Of a DNA stretch of 54,297 nt, positions 1 to 8,276 are shown piece by piece. Position 1 is the stretch's first letter; every line of letters starts with the position of its first letter. The notes under the pieces are model-generated. The model was not told where the DNA came from, did no database searches, and worked only from the letters and a program-made list of their open reading frames with translations. This DNA comes from an uncultured Flavobacteriales bacterium (GTDB lineage Bacteria > Bacteroidota > Bacteroidia > Flavobacteriales_D > Crocinitomicaceae), in contig CAJQJL010000130.1 in NCBI GenBank assembly GCA_905478665.1, forward strand, positions 1 to 54,297, given 5' to 3'. The position numbers were made by a program, and so were the translations under genes.

Positions 1-344
1 CAGGAAGTGCTGATGAGTTGACAAGTGCATTGGATTTAATCAATGTCGTACCGAATCCATATTATGCATACTCAGAATATGAGAACAACAGACTGGATAC
101 ACGTGTGAAGATTACGAATCTACCAGATATCTGTACGGTGAAAATTTACACTGTGAACGGTAAATTGGTGAAGACATTTAAGAAAGACAGCCCGATAACA
201 TCATTGGATTGGGACTTGAATAACCACAAAGGTATTCCAGTTGCAGGAGGTGTCTATCTGATCCACGTTGATGTACCCGATATTGGAGAACGAGTTCTCA
301 AGTTCTTCGGTGGTATGAGACAAATTGACTTACAGGGTATTTAA
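1..344 (+). CDS. C-terminal end of a large secreted protein (5' partial)
   Basis: The reading frame is open from the window edge (first full codon at base 3) to TAA at 342-344, so only about 113 C-terminal residues are visible. They begin GSADELTSALDLINVVPNPYY and hold a beta-sandwich-like segment of the FlgD-Ig/sorting-domain style: PNPYYAYSEYE, then a KIYTVNGKLVKTF strand, then GGVYLIHVDVPDIGERVLKFFG. From memory of Bacteroidota genomes, this ending is characteristic of very large surface proteins encoded directly upstream of a PorV/PorQ-family gene, which is the arrangement here (21-base gap). The tail is not the usual type A T9SS ending. It could be a T9SS substrate or a T9SS-linked envelope protein; the visible part does not decide. 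Confidence 0.7.
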   Translation, partial: GSADELTSALDLINVVPNPYYAYSEYENNRLDTRVKITNLPDICTVKIYTVNGKLVKTFKKDSPITSLDWDLNNHKGIPVAGGVYLIHVDVPDIGERVLKFFGGMRQIDLQGI

Positions 345-364
345 TAAGACTAAAACTAGTTGAA

Positions 365-1432
365 ATGAATAATTCAATGTTTAAAATAAGAAATGCATTT
401 ATCGTTGGTGCGGCCATTTTATCTGGCTTCGCTGCAAATGCAGGAAATGAAGATCGTGTTGGTTCTGCAGGTGCTTCGCACATGTTGGTTAACCCATGGG
501 CACGTAGTACGGCAATCGGTAATGCTGGTGTTTCGAGTGTAAACGGTCTTGAGGCTACATTTATCAATATTGCAGGTTTAGCATTTACTGATAAGACACA
601 GATCAAATTCAATTATACAAATTGGATGGGGTCTGCTGGTATCTCGTTGAATAGTGCAGGTATCGCACAACGTGTTTCAGAGTCTGATGTAATCGCGATT
701 AGTATCCAATCAATGAGTTTTGGAGACATTCCAATTACAACGGTAGCTAACCCTGAAGGAAATATTGGTTTCTTCTCTCCTAGAGCAAACGTATTCAATA
801 TTGGATATGCGAGAACTTTCTCAAGCTCAATTTACGGTGGTGTTAACATTAAGGTGATTTCAGAGAACATCTCTAACCTTAAGGCAACAGGAATGGCGAT
901 TGATGCAGGTATTCGTTATGTAACGGGTGAGCAAGATCAAATTAAGTTTGGAATTGCACTGAAGAATGTTGGACCAGTCATGAAGTATAAAGGTGATGGT
1001 TTGGCAAATCAGATTAACTATGTATCTACAGGAGAGGTGGCAACGTTGGAGCAGCGTTCTGCAACTTACGAATTGCCTTCATTATTGGTGATTGGTGGTT
1101 CATACGATTTCATTGTTAATGAGAAGAATAGAATTAATCTTGCACTAGGTTTTGTTGCCAACTCTTTCTCTTCCGATCAATATTCAATTGGCTTGGATTA
1201 TGGATTCGCAGCAGAGAAGGTTGCTTTTAACCTTCGCGGAGGATACATTTACGAGAAGGGTCTATGGAACGTAGAGAATCGTTCGAATGCACTTATCGGA
1301 CCTACAGCTGGTTTCTCAGTAGACGCCTTAGTTGGTGAAAACAAGAGTGCTTTAGGAATTGAATATGCAGCGCGTTTCGCTGGTGTATTTGGTATCATTC
1401 ATACAATCGGAGCAACGATCGACCTGAAGTAG
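365..1432 (+). CDS. PorV/PorQ-family outer-membrane beta-barrel protein
   Basis: The 355-residue protein has an N-terminal signal peptide (hydrophobic stretch to about residue 26, FAANAG). The mature start, AGASHMLVNPWARSTAIGNAG, and the following EATFINIAGLAF segment match the PorV/PorQ (UPF0164-like) family, whose members begin with 'ARS/D-A-GNAGV' followed by 'NPAGLA'. The rest is alternating amphipathic beta strands ending in a barrel-like C terminus. PorV is the outer-membrane shuttle that receives T9SS cargo for the PorU sortase; PorQ and other paralogs have related roles. The length fits the family (about 330-400 residues). It lies 21 bases after the large secreted protein and probably shares its transcript, which ends at the hairpin at 1461. 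Whether this is PorV itself or a paralog cannot be settled by eye. Confidence 0.82.
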   Translation: MNNSMFKIRNAFIVGAAILSGFAANAGNEDRVGSAGASHMLVNPWARSTAIGNAGVSSVNGLEATFINIAGLAFTDKTQIKFNYTNWMGSAGISLNSAGIAQRVSESDVIAISIQSMSFGDIPITTVANPEGNIGFFSPRANVFNIGYARTFSSSIYGGVNIKVISENISNLKATGMAIDAGIRYVTGEQDQIKFGIALKNVGPVMKYKGDGLANQINYVSTGEVATLEQRSATYELPSLLVIGGSYDFIVNEKNRINLALGFVANSFSSDQYSIGLDYGFAAEKVAFNLRGGYIYEKGLWNVENRSNALIGPTAGFSVDALVGENKSALGIEYAARFAGVFGIIHTIGATIDLK

Positions 1433-1446
1433 AAGAAAAAAATTAT

Positions 1447-1454
1447 TATATTTG
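1447..1454 (+). promoter_or_regulatory. Candidate -7 box for greA (TATATTTG)
   Basis: TATATTTG matches the Bacteroidota -7 consensus TAnnTTTG exactly. No TTG lies at the expected -33 distance. The start site would fall near 1460, just before the hairpin at 1461, leaving a leader of about 48 bases before the greA ATG. Confidence 0.45.
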
Positions 1455-1460
1455 AATATC

Positions 1461-1491
1461 CAAGAGAGTCCATTAGGGCTCTCTTGTTTTT
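1461..1491 (+). terminator. Hairpin with T-rich tail between porV-like gene and greA
   Basis: CAAGAGAG (1461-1468) and CTCTCTTG (1479-1486) form a perfect 8-bp stem, with a further CC/GG pairing possible inside the loop, and TTTTTATTT follows. It is placed to end the PorV/PorQ transcript. It also falls at the 5' end of any transcript made from the box at 1447. Confidence 0.75.
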
Positions 1492-1507
1492 ATTTAAACT
1501 TACCACT

Positions 1508-1984
1508 ATGTCAGAACAAGTCAGTTATTATACAAAGGAGGGGTTACAAAAATTAAAGGATGAATTGCATGAAATGGAAACAGTTCAGCGCCCTTCTATT
1601 TCTGCCCAAATAGGTGAAGCAATTGATAAGGGAGATTTGTCAGAGAATGCGGAGTATGATGCCGCAAAAGAAGCCCAAGGTATTTTAGAAACGAAAATAG
1701 CAAAGCTGAAGAACGTTTTGGCTCTTGCACGAATAATAGACGATTCTGAAATAGATCCAACGAAGGTGTTCATTCTTTCTAAAGTGAAAATTAAGAATGT
1801 TGCAAATGGTGCTGAGTTAGAGTATACGTTAGTTGCTGAAAATGAAGCAAACCTGAGAGAGAAGAAAATTAGTGTTGACTCACCTTTTGGAAAGGGATTG
1901 CTAGGGAAATCTGTTGGCGAAATAGCAGAAGTTGAAGCGCCGAATGGTATAATGAAGTTCGAAGTGATTGAAATTTCACGCTAA
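1508..1984 (+). CDS. greA: Transcription elongation factor GreA
   Basis: The 158 residues starting MSEQVSYYTKEGLQKLKDEL match GreA throughout. The N-terminal antiparallel coiled coil (about residues 5-75) carries the loop acidic residues in DLSENAEYDAAKEAQ, which reach into the RNA polymerase secondary channel and stimulate cleavage of backtracked RNA. The C-terminal FKBP-like domain ends SPFGKGLLGKSVGEIAEVEAP. An upstream in-frame start at 1484 would add eight residues but lies inside the terminator hairpin, so ATG 1508 is preferred and gives the usual family length. The stop shares one base with the next start (TAATG at 1982-1986), implying translational coupling to the HIT protein gene. 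The leader hairpin raises the possibility of attenuation. Confidence 0.96.
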   Translation: MSEQVSYYTKEGLQKLKDELHEMETVQRPSISAQIGEAIDKGDLSENAEYDAAKEAQGILETKIAKLKNVLALARIIDDSEIDPTKVFILSKVKIKNVANGAELEYTLVAENEANLREKKISVDSPFGKGLLGKSVGEIAEVEAPNGIMKFEVIEISR

Positions 1985-2373
1985 TGGCAAGCTTATTTTC
2001 AAAAATTGTTGCAGGCGAGATTCCATGTCATAAAGTAGACGAGTCGGATGAATTTCTGGCTTTCCTTGACATAATGCCTTTGAGAAAAGGTCATGTTCTT
2101 GTTATCCCAAAAACTGAAGTAGACTATATCTTCGATATCGAAGATGAAATGCTCGGAAGAATGATGGTCTTTGCTAAGGTTGTCTCAAAAAAAATTAAAA
2201 CCGTTTTCCCATGCAATCGAATAGGGGTAACCGTAATTGGTTTGGAAGTACCTCATGCACACATTCATTTGATTCCGATTGACCGTCTTCTAGACATGGA
2301 CTTCACGCAAGAGAAGTTATCTTTGAGTCATGATGAGTTGGCAAAGATTGCAGCTGACATCTCAGAGGCATAA
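1984..2373 (+). CDS. HIT-family protein (nucleotide hydrolase/transferase)
   Basis: This 129-residue histidine-triad protein has the catalytic motif HAHIHLIP near residues 90-97, the H-x-H-x-H-x-x form in which the middle histidine attacks the alpha-phosphate of nucleotide substrates. The N-terminal FSKIVAGEIPCHKVDESDEF and the 'LDIMPLRKGHVLVIPK' stretch are typical of bacterial HIT proteins of the HINT branch, which hydrolyse adenosine phosphoramidates or dinucleoside polyphosphates. The length is normal. It overlaps greA by one base, a greA-HIT order I recall from other Bacteroidota. The exact substrate is unknown. Confidence 0.93.
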   Translation: MASLFSKIVAGEIPCHKVDESDEFLAFLDIMPLRKGHVLVIPKTEVDYIFDIEDEMLGRMMVFAKVVSKKIKTVFPCNRIGVTVIGLEVPHAHIHLIPIDRLLDMDFTQEKLSLSHDELAKIAADISEA

Positions 2374-2450
2374 TATCATAAAAAAACATTGATCCATACA
2401 ATTTTGGATTGAATTTTGAGGTTATATAAGTGAATCTTAAAACCATCAAT

Positions 2451-3551
2451 ATGCTAAAATGTAAAAAACTGTCGGATGTTCTCGTCAGAGGGCTTTGCAT
2501 TTTGTTGATTCCTTTTCTCTTTTCAGCGTCTGCCTTTGCCTCTAAAAACGCAAGAGTTAAGCCAACTAGAATCCTCTTTATAGGGAATAGTTATACGCAT
2601 ATGAATGATATGCCTTCAATCTTTGAGAAGATGGCTCTAGCGGCAGGAAAAAAGGTTAAGGTTGAAAAGAACACACGTTCGGGCGCTTCATTTCGCATAC
2701 ATTCTGAAAGAGAAGACATGTATGAGGCGATTAAGAGTGAGCAATGGGATTATGTCATCTTACAAGGATATAGTCGAGAATTCAGTCACATCCCTGGATA
2801 TATGGATACAGCGACAGTTCCATTTGTACAGCGTATTACAGATTCAATCTATGCGAACAATCCATGTACCAACGTTCTTCTCTATATGACATGGGGCTAT
2901 GAAGATGGTTATAAGGAACGGGAAGAGGTAGATAATTACGAGAAGATGGCTGATAGTATAGAGCGAGGATATCAGTACGTTGGGAACATGTTTCAAGTTC
3001 CTGTAGTGCCTGTTGGGATGGTCTGGAAGCAAGTGAAATCTTCTAGTTCTATAGATCTTTATGCCGAAGATCGCGCGCATCCAAGCATTGATGGGTCTTA
3101 TTTGATCGCGAGCACTTTTTTTAACGCAATCTTTGATGAATCAAATGAGAAAATATTCACTTCTACTGTAAAGACGGAGAATGCGGAGGTGATAAAAAAA
3201 GAAGCTGCATCCTTTGTTCAAGAAAACCGTCATAGGTATAAGTTGGATGTCAATAGGTTTGATCTAAAGCCTTCAATCACGAGTGCAGGAGAATACATGT
3301 TGAAAGTAACAAGTACGTTTTCAAATGCAAGTTCTGTTGTTTGGTCTTTTGGCGATGGAAGTAATTTGAATGAAAGCTCTGGAATTCACAAGTACAAAAG
3401 GCATGGGAAGTACGTTGTTCGGATACAAATCGAGGATAAATGTGGAATCCGAGTACATGAGCGAATTGTTAAATTTGAGAAGCCTAAGAAACCGAAACGT
3501 CGCAAAAGAAAGGAGCCAAAATACAATGTTGGCAACGAGAAGAAAATTTAA
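2451..3551 (+). CDS. Secreted SGNH-like (DUF4886) hydrolase with C-terminal PKD domain
   Basis: The 366-residue protein starts at ATG 2451; an in-frame GTG at 2430 would add seven residues before the signal peptide and is less likely. A signal peptide covers about residues 1-30 (CILLIPFLFSASAFA). The hydrolase domain begins ILFIGNSYTHMNDMP, with Ser47 in the GNSYT motif as the expected nucleophile. The downstream block AEDRAHPSIDG supplies the Asp/His pair of SGNH esterases. A PKD domain follows near residues 270-345 (VVWSFGDGS, then GKYVVRIQ), and the last 25 residues are very basic (KPKRRKRKEPK). Family members act as esterases or carbohydrate-related hydrolases; the substrate here is unknown. 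No T9SS sorting domain is present. The 3' end overlaps the convergent gene by four bases. Confidence 0.8.
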   Translation: MLKCKKLSDVLVRGLCILLIPFLFSASAFASKNARVKPTRILFIGNSYTHMNDMPSIFEKMALAAGKKVKVEKNTRSGASFRIHSEREDMYEAIKSEQWDYVILQGYSREFSHIPGYMDTATVPFVQRITDSIYANNPCTNVLLYMTWGYEDGYKEREEVDNYEKMADSIERGYQYVGNMFQVPVVPVGMVWKQVKSSSSIDLYAEDRAHPSIDGSYLIASTFFNAIFDESNEKIFTSTVKTENAEVIKKEAASFVQENRHRYKLDVNRFDLKPSITSAGEYMLKVTSTFSNASSVVWSFGDGSNLNESSGIHKYKRHGKYVVRIQIEDKCGIRVHERIVKFEKPKKPKRRKRKEPKYNVGNEKKI

Positions 3552-4735
3552 GCTTCTTCGGATTTCGATTTTCTAAAAACTCCCGTGATGCGCTGTTTAA
3601 TGCCATCGAAGAATTCAAAATACTTAATGAATAGTACGAATGCAAAGATGAATATAGCGGCACCGATTACAGACTGCCATCCACTCAGTGTTCGTGTACC
3701 AATGATGTCTTTGAGTCCATACCCGAAGAATCCATTGTACAATATCATCACATGAATGATGTAAATGGGCAGTGTATTTTGTCCTATTTTCAGAAAAAGC
3801 TGACCTTTAAAATCCCAGAGCTTGTCGATAAGCATAAGGATTCCCAGTGCCATAAATATTTGCCCTAGTCGACCATACAACCAAGCATTAGCAACAAGAT
3901 GGATATCATCACCAACAAACCATTCGGTTACATCATCTAAAAACAAACCGATAGGACGTCCGAAGAGGTTGAGTATTGCTCCAGCCAAAATGAAGACCAT
4001 CGGAAACCAATACTTTTTTACATGATCCTGAAAGCGGACAACAAGCGCGCCGACCATACCACCATATAAAGTAAAGGCCATCCAGGGAATAATATTAAAG
4101 ACTGAATTAGGCCCTAGGATTACGTTTTGAACTATTTCGGGTGCGTTAGTTGGTAGGTATGTACCCGACGGTAAACTCTTTACGTATGGGTAGAAGCAGA
4201 ACACGACTGTTCCTCCGATAAAATAGTAGAGCCAAAGCGGACCTATCTTTAGCAAGCGATAAAATCCGAAGATGACCAATAAAGCCGCTATACCGATACC
4301 AATGGATTGGAGTACGTGAAATGCAAATAGCCATGGATGCTCGTGGTTAAGTGAGTTGCTCAAGTATCGTAAATTAACTTGCAATGCATAGCCCCAGAAA
4401 AGTAATTCAAGTACACGTCGGAATCCTTTTTTTACACGGGGGTTTCTTCTGAATCGTGCGTCTTTATTACGTGCGAGTAGGTACACGAAAACGAGTCCTG
4501 TCACAGTGAAGAAGAGCGGCGCCGTAAAACCTTTCATAAAATACCACCAATCAAAGAAGATGTATCCTGAAGTACCATTTTCTTTTACCGCCGCAATCAT
4601 CGGCTTGAAATTCTTGAAAGTATGCTCAATGAAATGACCTTCCAGCATCATAAGAATGGCAATGGATCTTGCCATGTCGATGAATTTTAAACGAACTTTT
4701 GGTTTCGCAATTATTTCTACCGGTTCTTCTGTCAT
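3548..4735 (-). CDS. Membrane acyltransferase, HGSNAT-like (DUF1624) family
   Basis: The 395-residue polytopic protein has about ten hydrophobic segments. Its first block, RLKFIDMARSIAILMMLEGHF, is the signature region of the heparan-alpha-glucosaminide N-acetyltransferase-like family: an Asp-x-x-R motif in the first helix with a downstream His. The family transfers acyl groups across the membrane, often to sugars. A short basic C-terminal tail (GVFRKSKSEEA) is cytoplasmic by the positive-inside rule. It is a single gene on the minus strand, 56 bases from the next gene and converging on the SGNH hydrolase. The acceptor is unknown. The broader acyltransferase-3 family is an alternative label. 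Confidence 0.75.
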   Translation of the reverse strand: MTEEPVEIIAKPKVRLKFIDMARSIAILMMLEGHFIEHTFKNFKPMIAAVKENGTSGYIFFDWWYFMKGFTAPLFFTVTGLVFVYLLARNKDARFRRNPRVKKGFRRVLELLFWGYALQVNLRYLSNSLNHEHPWLFAFHVLQSIGIGIAALLVIFGFYRLLKIGPLWLYYFIGGTVVFCFYPYVKSLPSGTYLPTNAPEIVQNVILGPNSVFNIIPWMAFTLYGGMVGALVVRFQDHVKKYWFPMVFILAGAILNLFGRPIGLFLDDVTEWFVGDDIHLVANAWLYGRLGQIFMALGILMLIDKLWDFKGQLFLKIGQNTLPIYIIHVMILYNGFFGYGLKDIIGTRTLSGWQSVIGAAIFIFAFVLFIKYFEFFDGIKQRITGVFRKSKSEEA

Positions 4736-4791
4736 TGAGCCTTTTGAGAGGGTAAAAGTACAATATTCTCCATATTCATGAGAAAGAAATA

Positions 4792-7029
4792 CTATTTGAT
4801 TTCAGTGGAGATGTAAAGTCGGAGCTCTTCTTCGCTGTCTTTCAATTTAACATAAATCGATTTTACAGTGAATCCGATAAGGTGCTCTGTATCAATAGTC
4901 ATTGTGATTTTAGCTTCTTCTCCAGGAGCAAGAGTCGTCTTGTCACTTTCTGCTGTCGTGCAATCACATGGAATTCTGTAACCGTCTAACTCTATCGTTT
5001 CATTCGACTTATTCTTAACAGTAAAGGTTTGTTTTAGCTTGTCCCCTTGCTTAGTTGTACCTAAATCAATCACTGGTTTAGCCGTAACCAATGCAAACTC
5101 TTTGTCATCTTCAAGATAGCTAACACTTTGAATTTCAATTTTACGCTCGATTGCTGCGGCTCTTGAGTACACCGAATTCTGAACATCATTTGGATTGTCA
5201 CTGGTCAATTGGTTGGCAGTATATTCTCCAAAAGGAACTTGCGAGAAGACAACCTTTCCTCCGTTTTCGGCATTGTCATCCAAGTATTTCACAAATATTC
5301 CGTTGTCATATTCGCGCATGTAATTCACAAGTGAGTTAATTCTTCTTTTCGTAAGGTTTACGTTGTAATCTGTTTTCGCTAGTGGACTTGCAAATCCTTT
5401 CACCGTGATATTGATCTTTGCGCCGCGATCAAGTTCTTTTAACAACAGATCCCTAAATAATTGAAGATCTGAAACACCTTTATCTACATATTCGATAAAG
5501 AAGGTCTCAATTTCTTCTTTGGCAAAATCCGCTTTATCTCCACTAAGACCGTTGGCATACTCTTTTTTGTATTGATCGAGCATTGCCGTATAATCGTCGT
5601 ACGAATCAATGTAGTTTACGCGTGTAGTCGTGTCACGGGTCTTCGGGTTTGGTACGTCATTGTGAAAGTAGAGTGTGACAGGCAGGCGTTTGTTTAGGTC
5701 TGCAAGTGTTTCTTCGGGTGTTGGAGGAATAATTTTCTCAGGTGGAATCAATGCAAAAATATCGCTACAACATGTTGGGTTCTTACTGTACAAAACACCA
5801 ATCCTGTTCGAGGTAACGTAGGACGTGTCTCCTTGCCAGAAGAAATACAAATCATTCGCACTACTGTTAACTGGGAGTCCAGCATTGACAGGTGGTCCAA
5901 ATTTCCCTTTGTATTCGGAGTAGAAAACGTCATATCCTCCGAAGCCGTTGTGCCAAGAAGATGAAAAATACAAACGTTGCGTTTTATTGTCCCACCAAGG
6001 CGTTACTTCGTTGTCGAGTGAATTGATGGCTTTAATCGAACGTACTCTACCATATTGGTTGCCATTTTTTATGGGACTGTAGAAGATATCCAATCCTCCT
6101 TTTGAATCTTCGCGATCAGAAGCAAAAAACAATGTTTCTACTCCATCCATTTCTGCAATGCTTGGCATGGTTGTATTCGTTCCAGGCTCATTAATTATTT
6201 CACCCAATGAATCGATAAAATTCCATTCACCGTTGGAATACTGAGCGACCATGATTTTGCAGGTGTAATTATAGCCTTGTTCTCTACATTGGCTGTAATA
6301 GAAGCGACTCCCGTCTATGGAAAATGAGCCATTTCCAGCGTTTAGCTTTTCCTTAAAAAGTGCTTTGACCTGTTCGGATGCGTTGAAATTTTTGTTTTCA
6401 ATAACGCTTCTATAGATTGACGTTTTATATTCCGTCCCATAAACTTCTTCTGCAGCACTTATGGAATCTGCTCTTAAACTAGAGAAGAACAGTGTTCCAT
6501 TGTAAATCCCATGACCAAATTCTGAGTTTTTCGTGTTTACTGTTTCCGGTAGCCGTTCAAAGGAAACGTTGGCCGTATCTATTAGCGCCGATTTCACCCA
6601 AACCAAACTGGCTAGTTCACGTTTCGATTTTTGGTATAAATAGCCTTTTTTGTCTTTATAGTATTTCTTTTTTGCTTTTTTGAAAGTAGCAAGCGCTTCT
6701 TCATATTTACCGTTTTGCTTCTGCATTAAGCCCCATTGCAAAAGACTGCTCGGATAAATCCTCGCTTCCTCACGATCATACACCTTCGCATAATAAAATT
6801 CAGCTTTTCGGTAATCTTTGTAAGCTCTTAGTGTTTCTGCATAATTCCACAAAATATCTACGGTCTGAGAATCGAGTTCCATGGCCTTTTCATAATATTG
6901 GGCGGCATAGAAGAAATCTCCTTTATCGTGTTGTTCTTTTGCAAAGTCCAGAAATTTCTTCAGATTATTCTGACCGAAACCCGATACTGCGAACCCACAA
7001 AAAATGACGATTAAATATAATCTGGACAT
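4792..7029 (-). CDS. PorE-like envelope protein: TPR, PD40 propeller, OmpA-like and DUF1573 domains
   Basis: The 745-residue protein has a signal peptide ending near FGQ (residue 20) and no convincing lipobox. In order: TPR repeats (about 20-150, QYYEKAMELD and similar); WD40-like PD40 blades (about 165-435, including LFFSSLRADS, LFFASDREDSKGGLDIFYS and RLYFSSSWHNGFGGYDVFYS); an OmpA-like peptidoglycan-binding domain (about 500-630, VKGFASPLAKTDYNVNLTKRRI); and a C-terminal Ig-like DUF1573 domain (about 650-745, PVIDLGTTKQGDKLKQTFTV and IPCDCTTAE). The first three recall PorE, the T9SS protein that anchors the complex to peptidoglycan. It overlaps the upstream PorP/SprF gene by 19 bases, so the two are one operon. 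The DUF1573 end in place of the usual layout is unusual. Confidence 0.82.
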   Translation of the reverse strand: MSRLYLIVIFCGFAVSGFGQNNLKKFLDFAKEQHDKGDFFYAAQYYEKAMELDSQTVDILWNYAETLRAYKDYRKAEFYYAKVYDREEARIYPSSLLQWGLMQKQNGKYEEALATFKKAKKKYYKDKKGYLYQKSKRELASLVWVKSALIDTANVSFERLPETVNTKNSEFGHGIYNGTLFFSSLRADSISAAEEVYGTEYKTSIYRSVIENKNFNASEQVKALFKEKLNAGNGSFSIDGSRFYYSQCREQGYNYTCKIMVAQYSNGEWNFIDSLGEIINEPGTNTTMPSIAEMDGVETLFFASDREDSKGGLDIFYSPIKNGNQYGRVRSIKAINSLDNEVTPWWDNKTQRLYFSSSWHNGFGGYDVFYSEYKGKFGPPVNAGLPVNSSANDLYFFWQGDTSYVTSNRIGVLYSKNPTCCSDIFALIPPEKIIPPTPEETLADLNKRLPVTLYFHNDVPNPKTRDTTTRVNYIDSYDDYTAMLDQYKKEYANGLSGDKADFAKEEIETFFIEYVDKGVSDLQLFRDLLLKELDRGAKINITVKGFASPLAKTDYNVNLTKRRINSLVNYMREYDNGIFVKYLDDNAENGGKVVFSQVPFGEYTANQLTSDNPNDVQNSVYSRAAAIERKIEIQSVSYLEDDKEFALVTAKPVIDLGTTKQGDKLKQTFTVKNKSNETIELDGYRIPCDCTTAESDKTTLAPGEEAKITMTIDTEHLIGFTVKSIYVKLKDSEEELRLYISTEIK

Positions 7030-8012
7030 ATTCGATGTACGATTTTTTTCGGTTTAAATCTATGAAGGATGTATCGTATAGCTATTTCAAAGCCTCCTCG
7101 TGCTCTACTTGCAGGGACAAGTTTTGAGAAATTCACGTCATAACTGAGTCCTACAAACCAACTTTGATAATCCATTCCTACAGATATAAACGCAGCATCT
7201 TTGTTTCGGTACCAAAGTCCCGCATAAAGAGCTCTGTATTGCCCAAGTCGATTAATCAAAGTGTATTTCACAGAGGAACCAATGTTGAATTCTCGGTACT
7301 TTCCTTGAATCGAAAGATTGATTCCAGGTACCAAATCCCAGTCGTAATTGAGTTTAAAAAGTCCTTTACCAAACAGAGAGGTGCGAATGTCGCGTTCGAT
7401 TACACTGGTGTAAAATCCTTGGTTTGGTCTGTTCAAATTATACGCTCCAACCCCAACTGTAAACTTGAATCGATCATTTTTATAGTATTCGTAAACAGAT
7501 CCAATACCCACAGATACATTGCTTTTTCTGTCCGTTTGAATATTTTCATTTGTTGACAGCGCTGGATTGTAGGTGATTCCATCATATTGATTATCGAAGT
7601 AAAACTGATCAAAATTCAATTGACGATGATTGAGACCAACATTAATTCCTGGGCGGACGCTGTGCATGGAATCTGCAGAGAGTTTTATGAGGTAAGAGGC
7701 ATTGGCTTGAAGTTCGATTGTTCTGAATTGTCCATCACCAACAACGTCGTGAAAAAACAGGATTCCATAACCGAAATTCTTATGCGAATAGAGGTTACCA
7801 TCACCAGAAATTGAAAAAGTGCTGTACGGAACAGTTACACTACGCCATTGATCACGGTAGTTTCCAACAAACCGCATGTCTCCATTAAAATGACCTGCAT
7901 TTCCTGGGTTTTGAAAGATGGGATTGTCGTTGAATTGTGACCAATGAATATCTTGCCCTGAAGCACTATTGGCAAGCAGAATAAAGATAGCAAGATGTAG
8001 TAATCTCTTCAA
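7011..8012 (-). CDS. PorP/SprF-family type IX secretion outer-membrane protein
   Basis: The 333-residue beta-barrel protein has a signal peptide (LLHLAIFILLANSASGQ). The mature N terminus DIHWSQFNDNPIFQNPGNAGHF and the following block MRFVGNYRDQWRSV are hallmarks of PorP/SprF. The start is TTG at 8012: an in-frame TAA lies two codons upstream and no ATG is available before the signal peptide. Family members pair with PorE or with type B cargo, anchoring them in the outer membrane. Here it directly precedes, and overlaps by 19 bases, the PorE-like gene, a common pairing in the phylum. Confidence 0.92.
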   Translation of the reverse strand: MKRLLHLAIFILLANSASGQDIHWSQFNDNPIFQNPGNAGHFNGDMRFVGNYRDQWRSVTVPYSTFSISGDGNLYSHKNFGYGILFFHDVVGDGQFRTIELQANASYLIKLSADSMHSVRPGINVGLNHRQLNFDQFYFDNQYDGITYNPALSTNENIQTDRKSNVSVGIGSVYEYYKNDRFKFTVGVGAYNLNRPNQGFYTSVIERDIRTSLFGKGLFKLNYDWDLVPGINLSIQGKYREFNIGSSVKYTLINRLGQYRALYAGLWYRNKDAAFISVGMDYQSWFVGLSYDVNFSKLVPASRARGGFEIAIRYILHRFKPKKIVHRICPDYI

Positions 8013-8069
8013 TGGTTAGAATTAATCACATGAAATTACGAAAAAAAGGAGCTGAACGCAAGGGTGAGA

Positions 8070-8276
8070 TTATGACTCCATGAACATAAGAAACAAAACA
8101 AGCCCTATAATGAACAAAAGCATAAATAGCTTAGGGTCTCTGTACAATGGTTTTTTTCCGCGTTTTGTCAACTTTTCATATTCGTGGTGTAGGCGCGCAA
8201 AGTCCTTCTGACGTTTAATTTGCTCGTCAGTTGGCGATGTTTTCTTTTTGTCCGTATTTACACTGAACTTTCTCAT
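8070..8276 (-). CDS. Small single-pass membrane protein downstream of ECF sigma factor
   Basis: This 68-residue protein has a highly charged N-terminal half (KKKTSPTDEQIKRQKDFARLHHEYEKL, helical) and one C-terminal transmembrane helix (LFMLLFIIGLVLFLMFM). It overlaps the sigma factor gene by four bases (ATGA at 8273-8276), so the pair is translationally coupled. Genes in this position often encode anti-sigma factors, but no ZAS zinc motif or FecR-like domain is present, so a regulatory role is only inferred. The protein is too short to classify further. Confidence 0.75.
   Translation of the reverse strand: MRKFSVNTDKKKTSPTDEQIKRQKDFARLHHEYEKLTKRGKKPLYRDPKLFMLLFIIGLVLFLMFMES

Noticed and set aside
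1-344. Calling the first fragment the PorU sortase because it precedes a PorV/PorQ gene
   Set aside because: The visible end (GERVLKFFGGMRQIDLQGI) does not show the C25 peptidase features and resembles the tail of giant surface proteins instead; too little is present to name it.
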